Program-made: the position numbers and the translations under genes
The notes under the pieces: model-generated
What the model saw: only the letters and a program-made list of their open reading frames with translations
Told to the model about the DNA's origin: nothing
Database searches by the model: none
Source of the DNA: CAZKWG01 sp964615375
GTDB taxonomy: Bacteria > Myxococcota_A > UBA796 > CAZKWG01
Direction: 5' to 3'
NCBI GenBank assembly: GCA_964615375.1
Contig: CAZTOW010000105.1
Location: 1-8,950 of the forward strand
DNA: 8,950 bases
Part shown: positions 1 to 6,312 of the stretch, in pieces
Layout: every line of letters starts with the position of its first letter
How positions within the stretch are numbered: the stretch's first letter is position 1

Positions 1-96
1 CGCGGCAGGATCTCCAGGCCCTGCTATGGCTGGGGGCGCCGCCGGCTTCGAGGCGTCCTGTCGATGGCCCGCACGATTCCCCGGGCGAGGGATGGG
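1..96. other. Left edge, no supported gene
   Basis: This stretch lies downstream of the FecR-like gene stop. No open frame here has a convincing start, ribosome site or recognisable protein pattern. Plus-strand frame 2 is open from the window edge to a TAG at 98-100, so a convergent gene could end here. The visible residues are too few and too low in complexity to support that. No hairpin followed by a T-run is visible that could terminate the operon on the minus strand. Confidence 0.4.
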
Positions 97-981
97 CTAG
101 GGGCCTCGGCTCTGGCGTGGGGCGGTCAGTATCTCGAGGATCTGCTCGACCTCGCCGCGTCGGGCCTGTTCGCCAGTTTGGAGGTAGGCTTCGGCGGCCT
201 GGCGGGCGTCGTCGTAGCGGTGTTCGGAGACTAGTATATCTAGTCTCAGCGCGATCAGCTCGCCGGTGGCGGGGTCGCCGGGGCTGGCGAGGGAGAGGCC
301 GCGGTCGATGGCGGCCAGCACGTCGGCGTTGGGGGCGCCGGTGGACCTCAGGGCGCGGGCGCGGCCGAGCATGCCGGCGGGCCGCATGGGCAGGCAGGAG
401 GCGAAGCCGGGAGCGGTGAGCTCGTGGAGCTCGCCGGAGGCGCAGGTGACGCGGACGTGCCCGCGGGTGAGGGTGACCTCGGTGCCGAGGGGGCCGCGAC
501 GCACCTGGAAGCGGGTGCCGACGACCTGGACGCTGGCCTCCGAGGTCTGGACCTGGAGCGCCACGCCGGCGTGGGGCTCGACCTCGACGTCCAGCGCGCC
601 GAGCTCCCAGAAGATGTGGATGGACGCCTCGGTCCCGCTCAGCGCTCCGTGGCCCTGGTAGCCGAGGTGGACGCGCTCGGTGATGGGCTCCTCGACGCGC
701 TCCTCGGCGTCGAGGCGGCCGCTCAGGATCTGCGGGGGCTTGGAGGGCCAGAGGGCGAGGAGGGCGAGGGCGGCGAGGGCGGGGACGAGGAGCCAGGCGC
801 GACGGCGGGCGGGGGGGCGGGCGCGGGGGCGGGAGAGGAGGCGCTCGGTGGCGCCGGGCCTGGGCTCGGCGGCGCTGTCTCGCAGGAGCAGACCCGGGGC
901 GGCCTGGCGCTCGAGCAGGGCGTCCACGGCTCCGGGGCGGGGCTCGGTGGCGTCGGCGGCGAGGCGGAAGAGGCGCTTCAT
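97..981 (-). CDS. FecR-like membrane-anchored regulator, putative anti-sigma factor
   Basis: This 294-residue protein probably holds the partner ECF sigma factor at the inner membrane and relays a periplasmic signal; the role is inferred from the family and the neighbour. Residues 1-60 are cytoplasmic and basic. One transmembrane segment lies at about 62-78 (AWLLVPALAALALLALW). A FecR-type beta domain follows at about 115-190, with the typical VQVVGTRFQV (151-160) and then a TEVTLTRGHVRV stretch. The tail (about 215-285) is helical and TPR-like (RYDDARQAAEAYLQTG). The start is the ATG overlapping the sigma stop as ATGA, preceded by a strong GGAGGAGG (986-993). The reading frame stays open further upstream, but that part only shadows the sigma gene. 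No HxxxCxxC zinc anti-sigma motif is present. Instead the N-terminal region carries a duplicated EPRPGA...LL.R motif (residues 13-25 and 39-51). Confidence 0.85.
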   Translation of the reverse strand: MKRLFRLAADATEPRPGAVDALLERQAAPGLLLRDSAAEPRPGATERLLSRPRARPPARRRAWLLVPALAALALLALWPSKPPQILSGRLDAEERVEEPITERVHLGYQGHGALSGTEASIHIFWELGALDVEVEPHAGVALQVQTSEASVQVVGTRFQVRRGPLGTEVTLTRGHVRVTCASGELHELTAPGFASCLPMRPAGMLGRARALRSTGAPNADVLAAIDRGLSLASPGDPATGELIALRLDILVSEHRYDDARQAAEAYLQTGEQARRGEVEQILEILTAPRQSRGP

Positions 982-1553
982 GCGGCCTCCTCCACCCACG
1001 CGCCCAGGCCGCGCCGGCGCGCCTCGCGGGCGAAGGCGGCCCGAGCCCGCCTCAGCCGGCTCTTGACGGTCCCCAGCGGGAGGTCGAGGATCTCCGCGAC
1101 CTCCGGGCCGTCCCGCTCCTCGATCTCGCAGAGCACCAGCACCTCGCGCAGCGACTCGGGGAGGGCCGCGAGGGCCTCGCGGACCTGGAGCGCCTCCTGG
1201 GAGACCTCCAGCATCCGCGAGGGACCCGGCTTCGCGTCGGAGATGTCTGGGATGAACCCGGGCACCCAGCGCCGAAACCAGGCCTGTCGGCGGTGGCCGC
1301 GCACGACGCGGCGGGTGATCTGGAACAACCAGGAGGCGAAGGCCTCCGGCGCGCGCAGGCGGTCGAGGCTGGTGATGACCCGCTCGAAGACGTCGTGGGC
1401 GGCGTCCTCCTCGTCGAGGCCGGGGCCTCCGAGCCGCGCGCACCAGCGCAGCACGGTGGGCCCCCACAGGCGGATGAGCTGGGCGCGGGCCTCGTGCTCG
1501 CCGCGCGCGACGGCGGCGAGGAGGGAGGGGGTCGGGGCGGACTCGTGCATCAT
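978..1553 (-). CDS. ECF-type RNA polymerase sigma factor (sigma-70 family)
   Basis: The 191-residue protein has the length and two-domain layout of an ECF sigma factor, which directs RNA polymerase to a small regulon in response to envelope or other signals. Region 2 lies at about 20-90 and includes LDEEDAAHDVFERV (about 47-59), matching the usual DxxQDVF core-binding pattern, and SWLFQITRRVV. Region 4 lies at about 122-175 and includes LPESLREVLVLCEIE and the helix-turn-helix EVAEILDLPLGTVKSRLRRAR (151-171, described by its ends). The first codon could be the ATG at 1553 or the one at 1550. Neither has a clear Shine-Dalgarno, so translation may depend on the gene 31 nt upstream. The 3' end overlaps the FecR-like gene by 4 nt, which supports a sigma/regulator pair. 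Cognate promoters cannot be read from the window. Confidence 0.95.
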   Translation of the reverse strand: MMHESAPTPSLLAAVARGEHEARAQLIRLWGPTVLRWCARLGGPGLDEEDAAHDVFERVITSLDRLRAPEAFASWLFQITRRVVRGHRRQAWFRRWVPGFIPDISDAKPGPSRMLEVSQEALQVREALAALPESLREVLVLCEIEERDGPEVAEILDLPLGTVKSRLRRARAAFAREARRRGLGAWVEEAA

Positions 1554-1565
1554 CCAGAAGAGAGG

Positions 1566-1579
1566 CCGGCAGGAGCCGG
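1566..1579 (-). promoter_or_regulatory. Short GC stem-loop between secreted-protein and sigma genes
   Basis: On the minus-strand transcript CCGGC and GCCGG can pair around a TCCT loop. It sits in the 31-nt gap between the upstream stop and the sigma start, and is followed by a pyrimidine-rich CCTCTCTTCT. The 5-bp stem is short and there is no true U-run, so it is at best a weak attenuator or processing site. It might also arise by chance in such GC-rich DNA. Confidence 0.3.
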
Positions 1580-1584
1580 GAGGA

Positions 1585-2628
1585 TCAGGGAATCTGCACG
1601 TGCGCCAGGATCCCCGCGCCGCCGAGCAGGGGGGAGCGGGGGAGCGTGGTCCCGTCCGCTCGTTGGAGCTGGGTCGAGGCCAGGTCGAGGCTCCCGCGCG
1701 CGCTGAGGGCCAGCGTGGTCCTGGGGCTCAGGCGCCAGGCCAGTCCGAGCTCGCTGGCGACGCCGAGCACCTGGTTCTCGGCGATCTTCGCTCCGTCCTG
1801 CGCGTAGCTCCTCCAGCTCAGGTCGAGCGCCAGCCCCACCAGCGGCCCGACGCGCGCCTCGGGAGGGCTCCACCAGAGCCCGGCGAACAGGTCCGCCTCG
1901 CGCATCTGAACCAGAGACTCGGGGCCGCTCAGGGTCTGCGTGCCGGTCCAGGCCAGCCCCGCGCCCAGGCGTGCGCCTGTGCCGAGGCTCGCCCCGAGGC
2001 CCAGCTCGACGCCGCCGGTCGGGGTGGTCTCCGGTCGCGCCCAGAGCCGCGGGCCCACCCAGAGGGTCGGATGGGGCCTCGGACGGGCGGCCTCCAGGGT
2101 GGGGAGGGCCTCGAGGTGCGGCGAGACCTGGACCGAGACAACAACCAGGGGTGGAGACGCTGGCGCGAGGGCGGGCGCGGCCGGCTCCTGCTGGGACGAG
2201 GGCTCCGTGTCTACGTGGGGTCGAGCTGGCCTTGGGGGCGGCGGCTTCGGCGCCGATGGGGAGGCCCGCCGCGTCGCGGGCGGTGAGGCCGGGCGGATCG
2301 TCTCCTGGGCCATGCCCTCCCTCGTCTGCGGGTGCGCCAGCGCGTCCACGAGGCTCACCGCCAGCCAGAGCAGGTCCTCCCGCTCGGCGGCCGTGCGTGG
2401 CGCGGGTACGGTCATCGCCTTCTGGTTGCCCTGGCTGTCCCGGGCCACGAGGCGCAGGCTCGCCCCGTGGACCTCCACGCTCACCTGCGGCCCCGTTCCC
2501 GCCGACCCCAGCTCCAGCCCCACCAGCGTCGCGGGCGTCCTCCACAGATCGGGCGACTCCCCGGGGGGGAGGACGAGGACGGCGGGCTCGGCGAGCGCGA
2601 CGGCGGCCAGCAGCAGGGCGATCATCAC
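1585..2628 (-). CDS. Secreted protein with Pro-rich linker and beta-barrel-like C-terminus
   Basis: I do not recognise a named family. The 347-residue product starts with a short hydrophobic signal peptide ending in ALA-EP (cleavage about 13/14), so it is exported. Residues 14-100 form a compact domain ending in a helix (REDLLWLAVSLVDALAHP). Residues about 112-160 are rich in Pro, Ala and Ser and look like a periplasmic spacer. From about 185 to the end there are alternating hydrophobic strands with Gly and Trp (VELGLGASLGTGARLGAGLAW, by ends 207-227; LFAGLWWSPPEARVGPLVGLALDL), as in small outer-membrane barrels. The C-terminus (AHVQIP) lacks the terminal aromatic usual for BAM substrates. 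It is first in the operon with the sigma and FecR-like genes, so it may be a sensor or target of that pathway. The start is GTG 2628 or the adjacent ATG 2625; no Shine-Dalgarno is seen. Confidence 0.75.
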   Translation of the reverse strand: MMIALLLAAVALAEPAVLVLPPGESPDLWRTPATLVGLELGSAGTGPQVSVEVHGASLRLVARDSQGNQKAMTVPAPRTAAEREDLLWLAVSLVDALAHPQTREGMAQETIRPASPPATRRASPSAPKPPPPRPARPHVDTEPSSQQEPAAPALAPASPPLVVVSVQVSPHLEALPTLEAARPRPHPTLWVGPRLWARPETTPTGGVELGLGASLGTGARLGAGLAWTGTQTLSGPESLVQMREADLFAGLWWSPPEARVGPLVGLALDLSWRSYAQDGAKIAENQVLGVASELGLAWRLSPRTTLALSARGSLDLASTQLQRADGTTLPRSPLLGGAGILAHVQIP

Positions 2629-2635
2629 GGGGCGA

Positions 2636-2641
2636 AAGATA
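2636..2641 (-). promoter_or_regulatory. Candidate -10 element for the sigma operon
   Basis: TATCTT on the minus strand matches the key T, A and final T of a -10 box. The expected transcript start would fall at about 2629, directly at the GTG/ATG start of the secreted-protein gene. Together with the absence of a Shine-Dalgarno, this suggests a leaderless message. No good -35 is visible 17 bp upstream. It lies in the 65-bp divergent gap (2629-2693), which must also hold the promoter of the rightward lipoprotein gene; I could not pick that one out. Confidence 0.25.
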
Positions 2642-2679
2642 GCAGGATCTTCTCGCGGCGGTGGCGCCTCTCATGGGGT

Positions 2680-2684
2680 GGAGG
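2680..2684 (+). promoter_or_regulatory. Ribosome binding site that fixes the start at 2694
   Basis: GGAGG is followed by a 9-nt spacer and ATG at 2694. This favours the ATG over the in-frame GTG at 2661, which would add 11 residues ahead of an otherwise normal lipoprotein signal peptide. Confidence 0.75.
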
Positions 2685-2693
2685 CCGGTACGC

Positions 2694-3788
2694 ATGCTCA
2701 GACACACACCCTTCCTGCTGCTCCTCGGATGCGGGGACTTCATCATCAAGCTCGACGAGACCGGCTCCGAGACCGGCTCCGAATCCGGCGGCGAGACCGG
2801 CGCTCCCGTCGAGGAGACCGGCGACAGCGCGGGTGAGGGCGAAGGCGAGGGCGAGCCCGATCCAGTGGACGCCGACGGCGACGGCTACCTGAGCGACGCC
2901 GACTGTGATGACGACAACCCGCTGATCTGGGATCAGGTGGGGGTGCTCGAGGGCGATCTCGACGGCGCCGCCCTCGCCAGCGCCTGCGAGGAGTACTGCT
3001 CGGTGACGGTCACCGGCAGCGTGACCACCTTCGGCTGGGACGAAGAGGATCTCTCGGCGCTGAGCTGCCTGTCGGGGGTCGGCGGGAGCCTCGAGATCAC
3101 CTACAGCGCGAAGCTGAAGACCCTGCGCGGCCTGGAGCAGCTGAAGACGGTCTCGGGCGGTCTGTGGATCCTCTCGAACGACCTCCTCGGATCGCTGGAG
3201 GGGCTCAGCGGACTGGAGACCGCGGGCCCGATGGTCTACGTCGACGGGAACACCAGCCTCCTCACCCTCGACGGGCTCGTGATCGACCCGACGTGGACGA
3301 CCGAGCTCCGCATCTACGCGAACGTCTCCTTGCTCGACCTCTCGGCGTTTCGAGGTCTCACCGAGTACGCAGGGATCATCCGGATCGCCGCGAACATGGC
3401 GCTGGCTGACCTCTCCGACCTGAGCTCGCTCCGCTCGGTCGAAGGGGACTTCCAGGTCGGGTACATGAACATGGTCGGACTGGATGCGTTGAGCGGCCTC
3501 GAGGAGGTCAGCGGCGGCTTCACCGTCTCCGAGATGTTCTATATGGTGGATTTGAAGGGGCTCGAGGGTCTGCGCGTCGTCGGCGACGACCTCAAAGTGA
3601 AGGACAACCCTGTCCTCGAGAACGTAGAGGCGCTCCATGGGGTCGAGTCCATCGGTGGAGATCTCGACCTGGGCAAGAACCCCTGTCTGGACGAGGCCGA
3701 CCAGAGCGCGCTCGTCGAGGCGATCGGGTCGAGCAACATCGGGGGGACGGTGATCCTCACCTCCGATGCGACCGGCTGCGGGTCTTGA
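2694..3788 (+). CDS. Lipoprotein with MopE-type metal-binding motif and Receptor-L-like repeats
   Basis: The 364-residue product begins MLRHTPFLLLLGC, a lipoprotein signal with lipobox Cys13; the +2 Gly favours the outer membrane. Residues 20-58 are an acidic Gly/Glu/Thr/Ser linker. Residues 59-76 (DADGDGYLSDADCDDDNP) match the Asp-rich motif of the myxococcal MopE-type putative metal-binding family and resemble calcium-loop repeats. From about 126 to 363 there are about nine imperfect 21-25-residue units of the form LxxLxxVxGxLxIxxNxxLxxLxG, the pattern of Receptor L domains and related leucine-rich solenoids. Cys331 and Cys362 may close the C-terminal cap. Such solenoids usually bind proteins or glycans, so a surface adhesion or recognition role is inferred; no ligand can be named. 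It is probably co-transcribed with the next gene. The frame is intact, with a good Shine-Dalgarno. Confidence 0.85.
   Translation: MLRHTPFLLLLGCGDFIIKLDETGSETGSESGGETGAPVEETGDSAGEGEGEGEPDPVDADGDGYLSDADCDDDNPLIWDQVGVLEGDLDGAALASACEEYCSVTVTGSVTTFGWDEEDLSALSCLSGVGGSLEITYSAKLKTLRGLEQLKTVSGGLWILSNDLLGSLEGLSGLETAGPMVYVDGNTSLLTLDGLVIDPTWTTELRIYANVSLLDLSAFRGLTEYAGIIRIAANMALADLSDLSSLRSVEGDFQVGYMNMVGLDALSGLEEVSGGFTVSEMFYMVDLKGLEGLRVVGDDLKVKDNPVLENVEALHGVESIGGDLDLGKNPCLDEADQSALVEAIGSSNIGGTVILTSDATGCGS
2757..2855 (+). repeat. In-frame low-complexity repeat encoding the lipoprotein linker
   Basis: Four copies of the 9-mer GAGACCGGC occur at 2757-2765, 2769-2777, 2793-2801 and 2814-2822. They encode Glu-Thr-Gly steps. 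A GAGGGC/GAAGGC run follows at 2835-2855 (Glu-Gly). The units are multiples of three bases apart, so slippage would change linker length without breaking the frame. Related Glu-Thr-Gly linkers occur in the lipoproteins at 3837 and 8818. Confidence 0.7.
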
Positions 3789-3821
3789 GGCTCGGCCGCG
3801 GGCAGATCATCCAACCAACCT

Positions 3822-3833
3822 GTACTGGAGTAC
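3822..3833. promoter_or_regulatory. Small dyad overlapping the ribosome site of the second lipoprotein gene
   Basis: GTACT-GG-AGTAC is a perfect 5-bp inverted repeat with a 2-bp centre. It contains the GGAG (3827-3830) that lies 6 nt before the ATG at 3837. The loop is too small for a stable RNA hairpin. A protein site or coincidence are the alternatives. The rest of the 48-bp gap (3789-3836) shows no terminator, so read-through from the upstream gene is likely. Confidence 0.25.
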
Positions 3834-3836
3834 CGA

Positions 3837-4760
3837 ATGCGCCTCACGTCCTCGATCATCGCCCTGATGCTGGCAGCCTGTGAGCCCTGGCCATGGAAGG
3901 AGCCGGTGGAGACGGACACCCCGGACCCCACGGACTCGAGCGAGGACTCCAACGACCCGACGACCTCGGACGACACCGCGGAGACTGGCGAGGGCGGCGA
4001 CTCCGGCGCAACCGTCGAGGAGGACGTCGTCGAGAGTGCCTGCGCCTCCCTCGGTGACGAGACTCAGGTCTGCTGCCTCCTGCTGCGTCAAGGCTCCTCC
4101 GACGCCGTCGCCGCGGTCGATCCCGCGGTAGGCGGAGCTGGCGTGGCGGTCGTGGAGCTGGCCTTCGGGGAGGATTTCCCTCGGCGCTTCTCTGGCCTGG
4201 GCCGCGAAGGGAACACAGCCTACGCCTGCTCCGGTTCAGACCCCGTGTACATCTTCGATCTGGTGTCCGGAGACCTGGGGCCCCTCTCGGGCGACACCTG
4301 CATGGCGATCACCCCGTGGAGGGGGGATGCGTCCTATGACGACGGCATCGTCCTGAAGGGCACCGACAGCGTCCTCGTCTACTACGCTGGGATCGAGAGC
4401 CTCCTCGACGGCATCCCGGACGACTACCTCGGTGAGGCACGCTCCTACGACCAGCGGATGGCCATGGAAGGCGACGTGCTGTATTCGAGCGGGCACGCCC
4501 CGGACGAGCTCGAGCGGACACAGCTCCCAGAGATGACGGACCTCGGGTCGATCCCCCTGGAGGACTTCGACACCTGGGTCTGGGGCATGTCCGTCGTGAA
4601 CGGCGTCCTCTACCTGATCGACGACGGCCGGGGCGAGTCGGGGACGGTATGGGCCTCCACACGACTGCTGTCCTTCGACACCGAGACCGGCGCGCGGCTC
4701 GGCCATGTCTACCTGGACGACGCCTACGAGTGGAACGGGCTGACCTGCGAGGCGCGCTAA
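3837..4760 (+). CDS. Lipoprotein with beta-propeller-like repeats, function unknown
   Basis: The 307-residue product starts MRLTSSIIALMLAAC, a lipoprotein signal with lipobox Cys15. Residues 20-65 are an acidic Asp/Glu/Thr/Ser/Pro linker that holds the body away from the membrane. Residues about 68-307 show recurring blade-like pieces: NTAYACSGSDPVYIFDLVSG (126-145), GDVLYSSGHAPDELERTQL (212-230) and NGVLYLIDDG followed by RLLSFDTETG (255-285). These resemble the strand patterns of WD40/PQQ-type beta-propellers, though I cannot assign a family. Cys69, the pair Cys79-Cys80, Cys131, Cys155 and Cys304 could form disulfides. There are only three or four visible blades, fewer than a closed propeller needs, so the fold is uncertain. 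The start is supported by GGAG 6 nt upstream. Its TAA overlaps the stop of the convergent cytochrome gene. Confidence 0.8.
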   Translation: MRLTSSIIALMLAACEPWPWKEPVETDTPDPTDSSEDSNDPTTSDDTAETGEGGDSGATVEEDVVESACASLGDETQVCCLLLRQGSSDAVAAVDPAVGGAGVAVVELAFGEDFPRRFSGLGREGNTAYACSGSDPVYIFDLVSGDLGPLSGDTCMAITPWRGDASYDDGIVLKGTDSVLVYYAGIESLLDGIPDDYLGEARSYDQRMAMEGDVLYSSGHAPDELERTQLPEMTDLGSIPLEDFDTWVWGMSVVNGVLYLIDDGRGESGTVWASTRLLSFDTETGARLGHVYLDDAYEWNGLTCEAR

Positions 4761-5077
4761 GGGCCGCAGTCGAGCCAGCGGGTGATCAGCTCCAGATCGT
4801 CGGGGACGACGCCTCCGCCGGGGGGCATGTCCTCGGCGTCGAGGAGCCGGGCGCGGACGCGATCCTCCTGGGCCCGGACCTCAGCCTCGGTGTCGAAGTC
4901 CACGCCCTCGGGGGCGCCGTAGCGGTCGGTGAGGGCGGCGGAGTGGCAGGAGCGGCAGTAGGTCGCGAAGAAGCCGTCGCCGAAGCCGTCCCAGGTGACG
5001 CGCTCGGCGCTGTCGCAGGTCCCGGGCTTGGGGTCGTCGCCGCAGGCGGGGAGGAGCAGGAGCAGGAGGGCGATCAC
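4757..5077 (-). CDS. Small mono-haem c-type cytochrome lipoprotein
   Basis: The 106-residue product starts with a GTG within the stop of the upstream DUF1501 gene (GTGA overlap) and has no Shine-Dalgarno of its own, so translational coupling is likely. The signal peptide MIALLLLLLPAC has a lipobox Cys12 and no charged n-region. The body has one haem-attachment site, CRSCH (41-45), with His45 as the proximal ligand. Met84 in EDMPPGG is a good candidate distal ligand. The C-terminus TRWLDCG (100-105) is typical of small cytochromes of this kind that accompany DUF1501 genes. Cys21 and Cys104 could form a disulfide. It should carry electrons in the periplasm, anchored to a membrane; partners are probably the two upstream gene products. 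An alternative reading frame that runs through this region in the upstream gene is only its shadow. Confidence 0.85.
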   Translation of the reverse strand: MIALLLLLLPACGDDPKPGTCDSAERVTWDGFGDGFFATYCRSCHSAALTDRYGAPEGVDFDTEAEVRAQEDRVRARLLDAEDMPPGGGVVPDDLELITRWLDCGP

Positions 5078-6312
5078 GCGAGCACGGCGGTGATGGGCGC
5101 GGGATCCTCGAGGTAGAGGGCGGGATCGACGCCGGCGAGGGTGAGGAGGGTGGCGCCGAGGTGCGCGGGCTCGAGGGTGACGCCGCCGTCGTCGGCCTCG
5201 CCGCTCTGGAGGTCGACCGGCTGGCCGTCGAGGGTCTCGGTCCAGCCGCCGACGGCGCGCCCGCCAGCGACGCCGCTGCCGATGAGGAGGGCGGCGGTCC
5301 AGGGCCAGTGCTCCTTGCCCTGGGCGGCGTTCAAGGTGGGGTTTCTCCCCATCTCCGAGAGGACGACGACCGTGGTCTCGTCCAGCAGGCTGCCCCCGGC
5401 GGGCCCGGCGCGCCCGGCGAGGTCGTCCAGCAGCGTGTTCAGGTCGGCGAAGAGGGTCTCGAAGTGGAGATCCTGGAACTCGTTGTTGGCGTGGGTGTCC
5501 CATCCCTGGTCGGCGTAGCCCTCGCAGGCCACCATGCCGGCGCGGGCGAGGCCGAGCTCGAAGCAGTCGGCGACGGCGGCGGCCTGCTCGGCCAGGGTGC
5601 CGAGGGAGGCGAGGGCGAGGGTGTCGGCGTTCGCGCGCAGGCTGGCGGCGCGGGCGCGGGCGATCTCCTCGGCGGCCGCGATCTGCGGGCCGCGGCCGAG
5701 GGCTCGACCGGCGTACCGCGTGAGCCGCTGGCTGGCGTGAGCCTCCTCCAGGGCCTCGAGGGCGTCCCGGAGCTCGGCGGCGCGGAGGCCGTCCAGATCC
5801 GAGCCGGAGAGCAGGTTCTGGAGCTGGCCCGCGCCGCCGACGCGCACGGTGGAGCCCGGGTAGTGGACGGGGTAGAGCGGCCCGAGGACGTGGATGGCGG
5901 GCATGGGGAGGGACTCGTCGGCGTGCGCGGCGACCAGCGAGGTCCAGCAGTCGGCGCCGGGCAGGGGCTGGCCGGTCATGAGCAGCCGGAGGCAGACCTC
6001 GTGCGCGATGGAGCGGACGGCGACGCCGTTGACCAGCGCCGTCCGGGCGCCCCAGGTCTCGAAGAAGGTGGCGACGGAGGCGCGGGTCTCGCCGTGGACG
6101 AAGGGGATGCCGTTGGCCTCTGCAAACTCGTAGGGGATGCTTCCGCGCTCGATGGTCTCGCTCTCCACGGGGGCGAACACCAGGGCCGGGTCCCAGCCGC
6201 CCGGCGCGAAGACGAAGAGGAAGCGGCGATCCGAGCCAGACGACGAGCGGAGCGCCCGCGGCGTGAGGAGGCCGAGGGTGGACAGGGCGAGCATCTGGCG
6301 GCGGCTCAGCAT
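5074..6312 (-). CDS. Tat-exported DUF1501 family protein
   Basis: The 412-residue product begins MLSRRQMLALSTLGLL, a twin-arginine type signal (SRRQML), so it should be exported folded to the periplasm. DUF1501 hallmarks are seen: GGWDP (38-42), QGWDTHANN (269-277), SEMGRNPTLN (319-328; the family usually has SEFGR) and GKEHWPW (332-338; usually G.DHWP). DUF1501 proteins are related in sequence to the alkaline phosphatase/sulfatase superfamily, but their activity is not established. In Planctomycetota and Myxococcota they travel with cytochrome-containing DUF1549/DUF1588/DUF1592 proteins, as here. The ATG shares one base with the TGA of the upstream gene (TGATG), and no Shine-Dalgarno is seen, which argues for coupling. 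The length fits the family. A longer in-frame start far upstream would run through the neighbouring gene and was not used. Confidence 0.9.
   Translation of the reverse strand: MLSRRQMLALSTLGLLTPRALRSSSGSDRRFLFVFAPGGWDPALVFAPVESETIERGSIPYEFAEANGIPFVHGETRASVATFFETWGARTALVNGVAVRSIAHEVCLRLLMTGQPLPGADCWTSLVAAHADESLPMPAIHVLGPLYPVHYPGSTVRVGGAGQLQNLLSGSDLDGLRAAELRDALEALEEAHASQRLTRYAGRALGRGPQIAAAEEIARARAASLRANADTLALASLGTLAEQAAAVADCFELGLARAGMVACEGYADQGWDTHANNEFQDLHFETLFADLNTLLDDLAGRAGPAGGSLLDETTVVVLSEMGRNPTLNAAQGKEHWPWTAALLIGSGVAGGRAVGGWTETLDGQPVDLQSGEADDGGVTLEPAHLGATLLTLAGVDPALYLEDPAPITAVLA

Noticed and set aside
982..1467. N-terminal extension of the FecR-like gene
   Set aside because: The frame stays open upstream but lies wholly within the sigma gene; the ATG at 981 has a strong GGAGGAGG and an ATGA overlap.
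424..2286. A 620-residue plus-strand open frame
   Set aside because: It runs antisense across the FecR-like, sigma and secreted-protein genes, is Arg/Gly/Ala-rich with no domain, and is explained by GC-rich shadowing.
2661..2693. GTG start for the first rightward lipoprotein
   Set aside because: It would place 11 extra residues before a complete lipoprotein signal; GGAGG with correct spacing serves the ATG at 2694.
1550..2749. A 399-residue minus-strand frame
   Set aside because: A Pro/Arg/Gly-rich shadow of the secreted-protein gene without signal or domain.
2625..3638. A 337-residue minus-strand frame across the Receptor-L-like gene
   Set aside because: The opposite strand shows a lipobox, metal motif and regular repeats, while this frame has no recognisable features.
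4740..4790. Intrinsic terminator between the convergent genes
   Set aside because: No GC stem followed by a T-run is visible on either strand.
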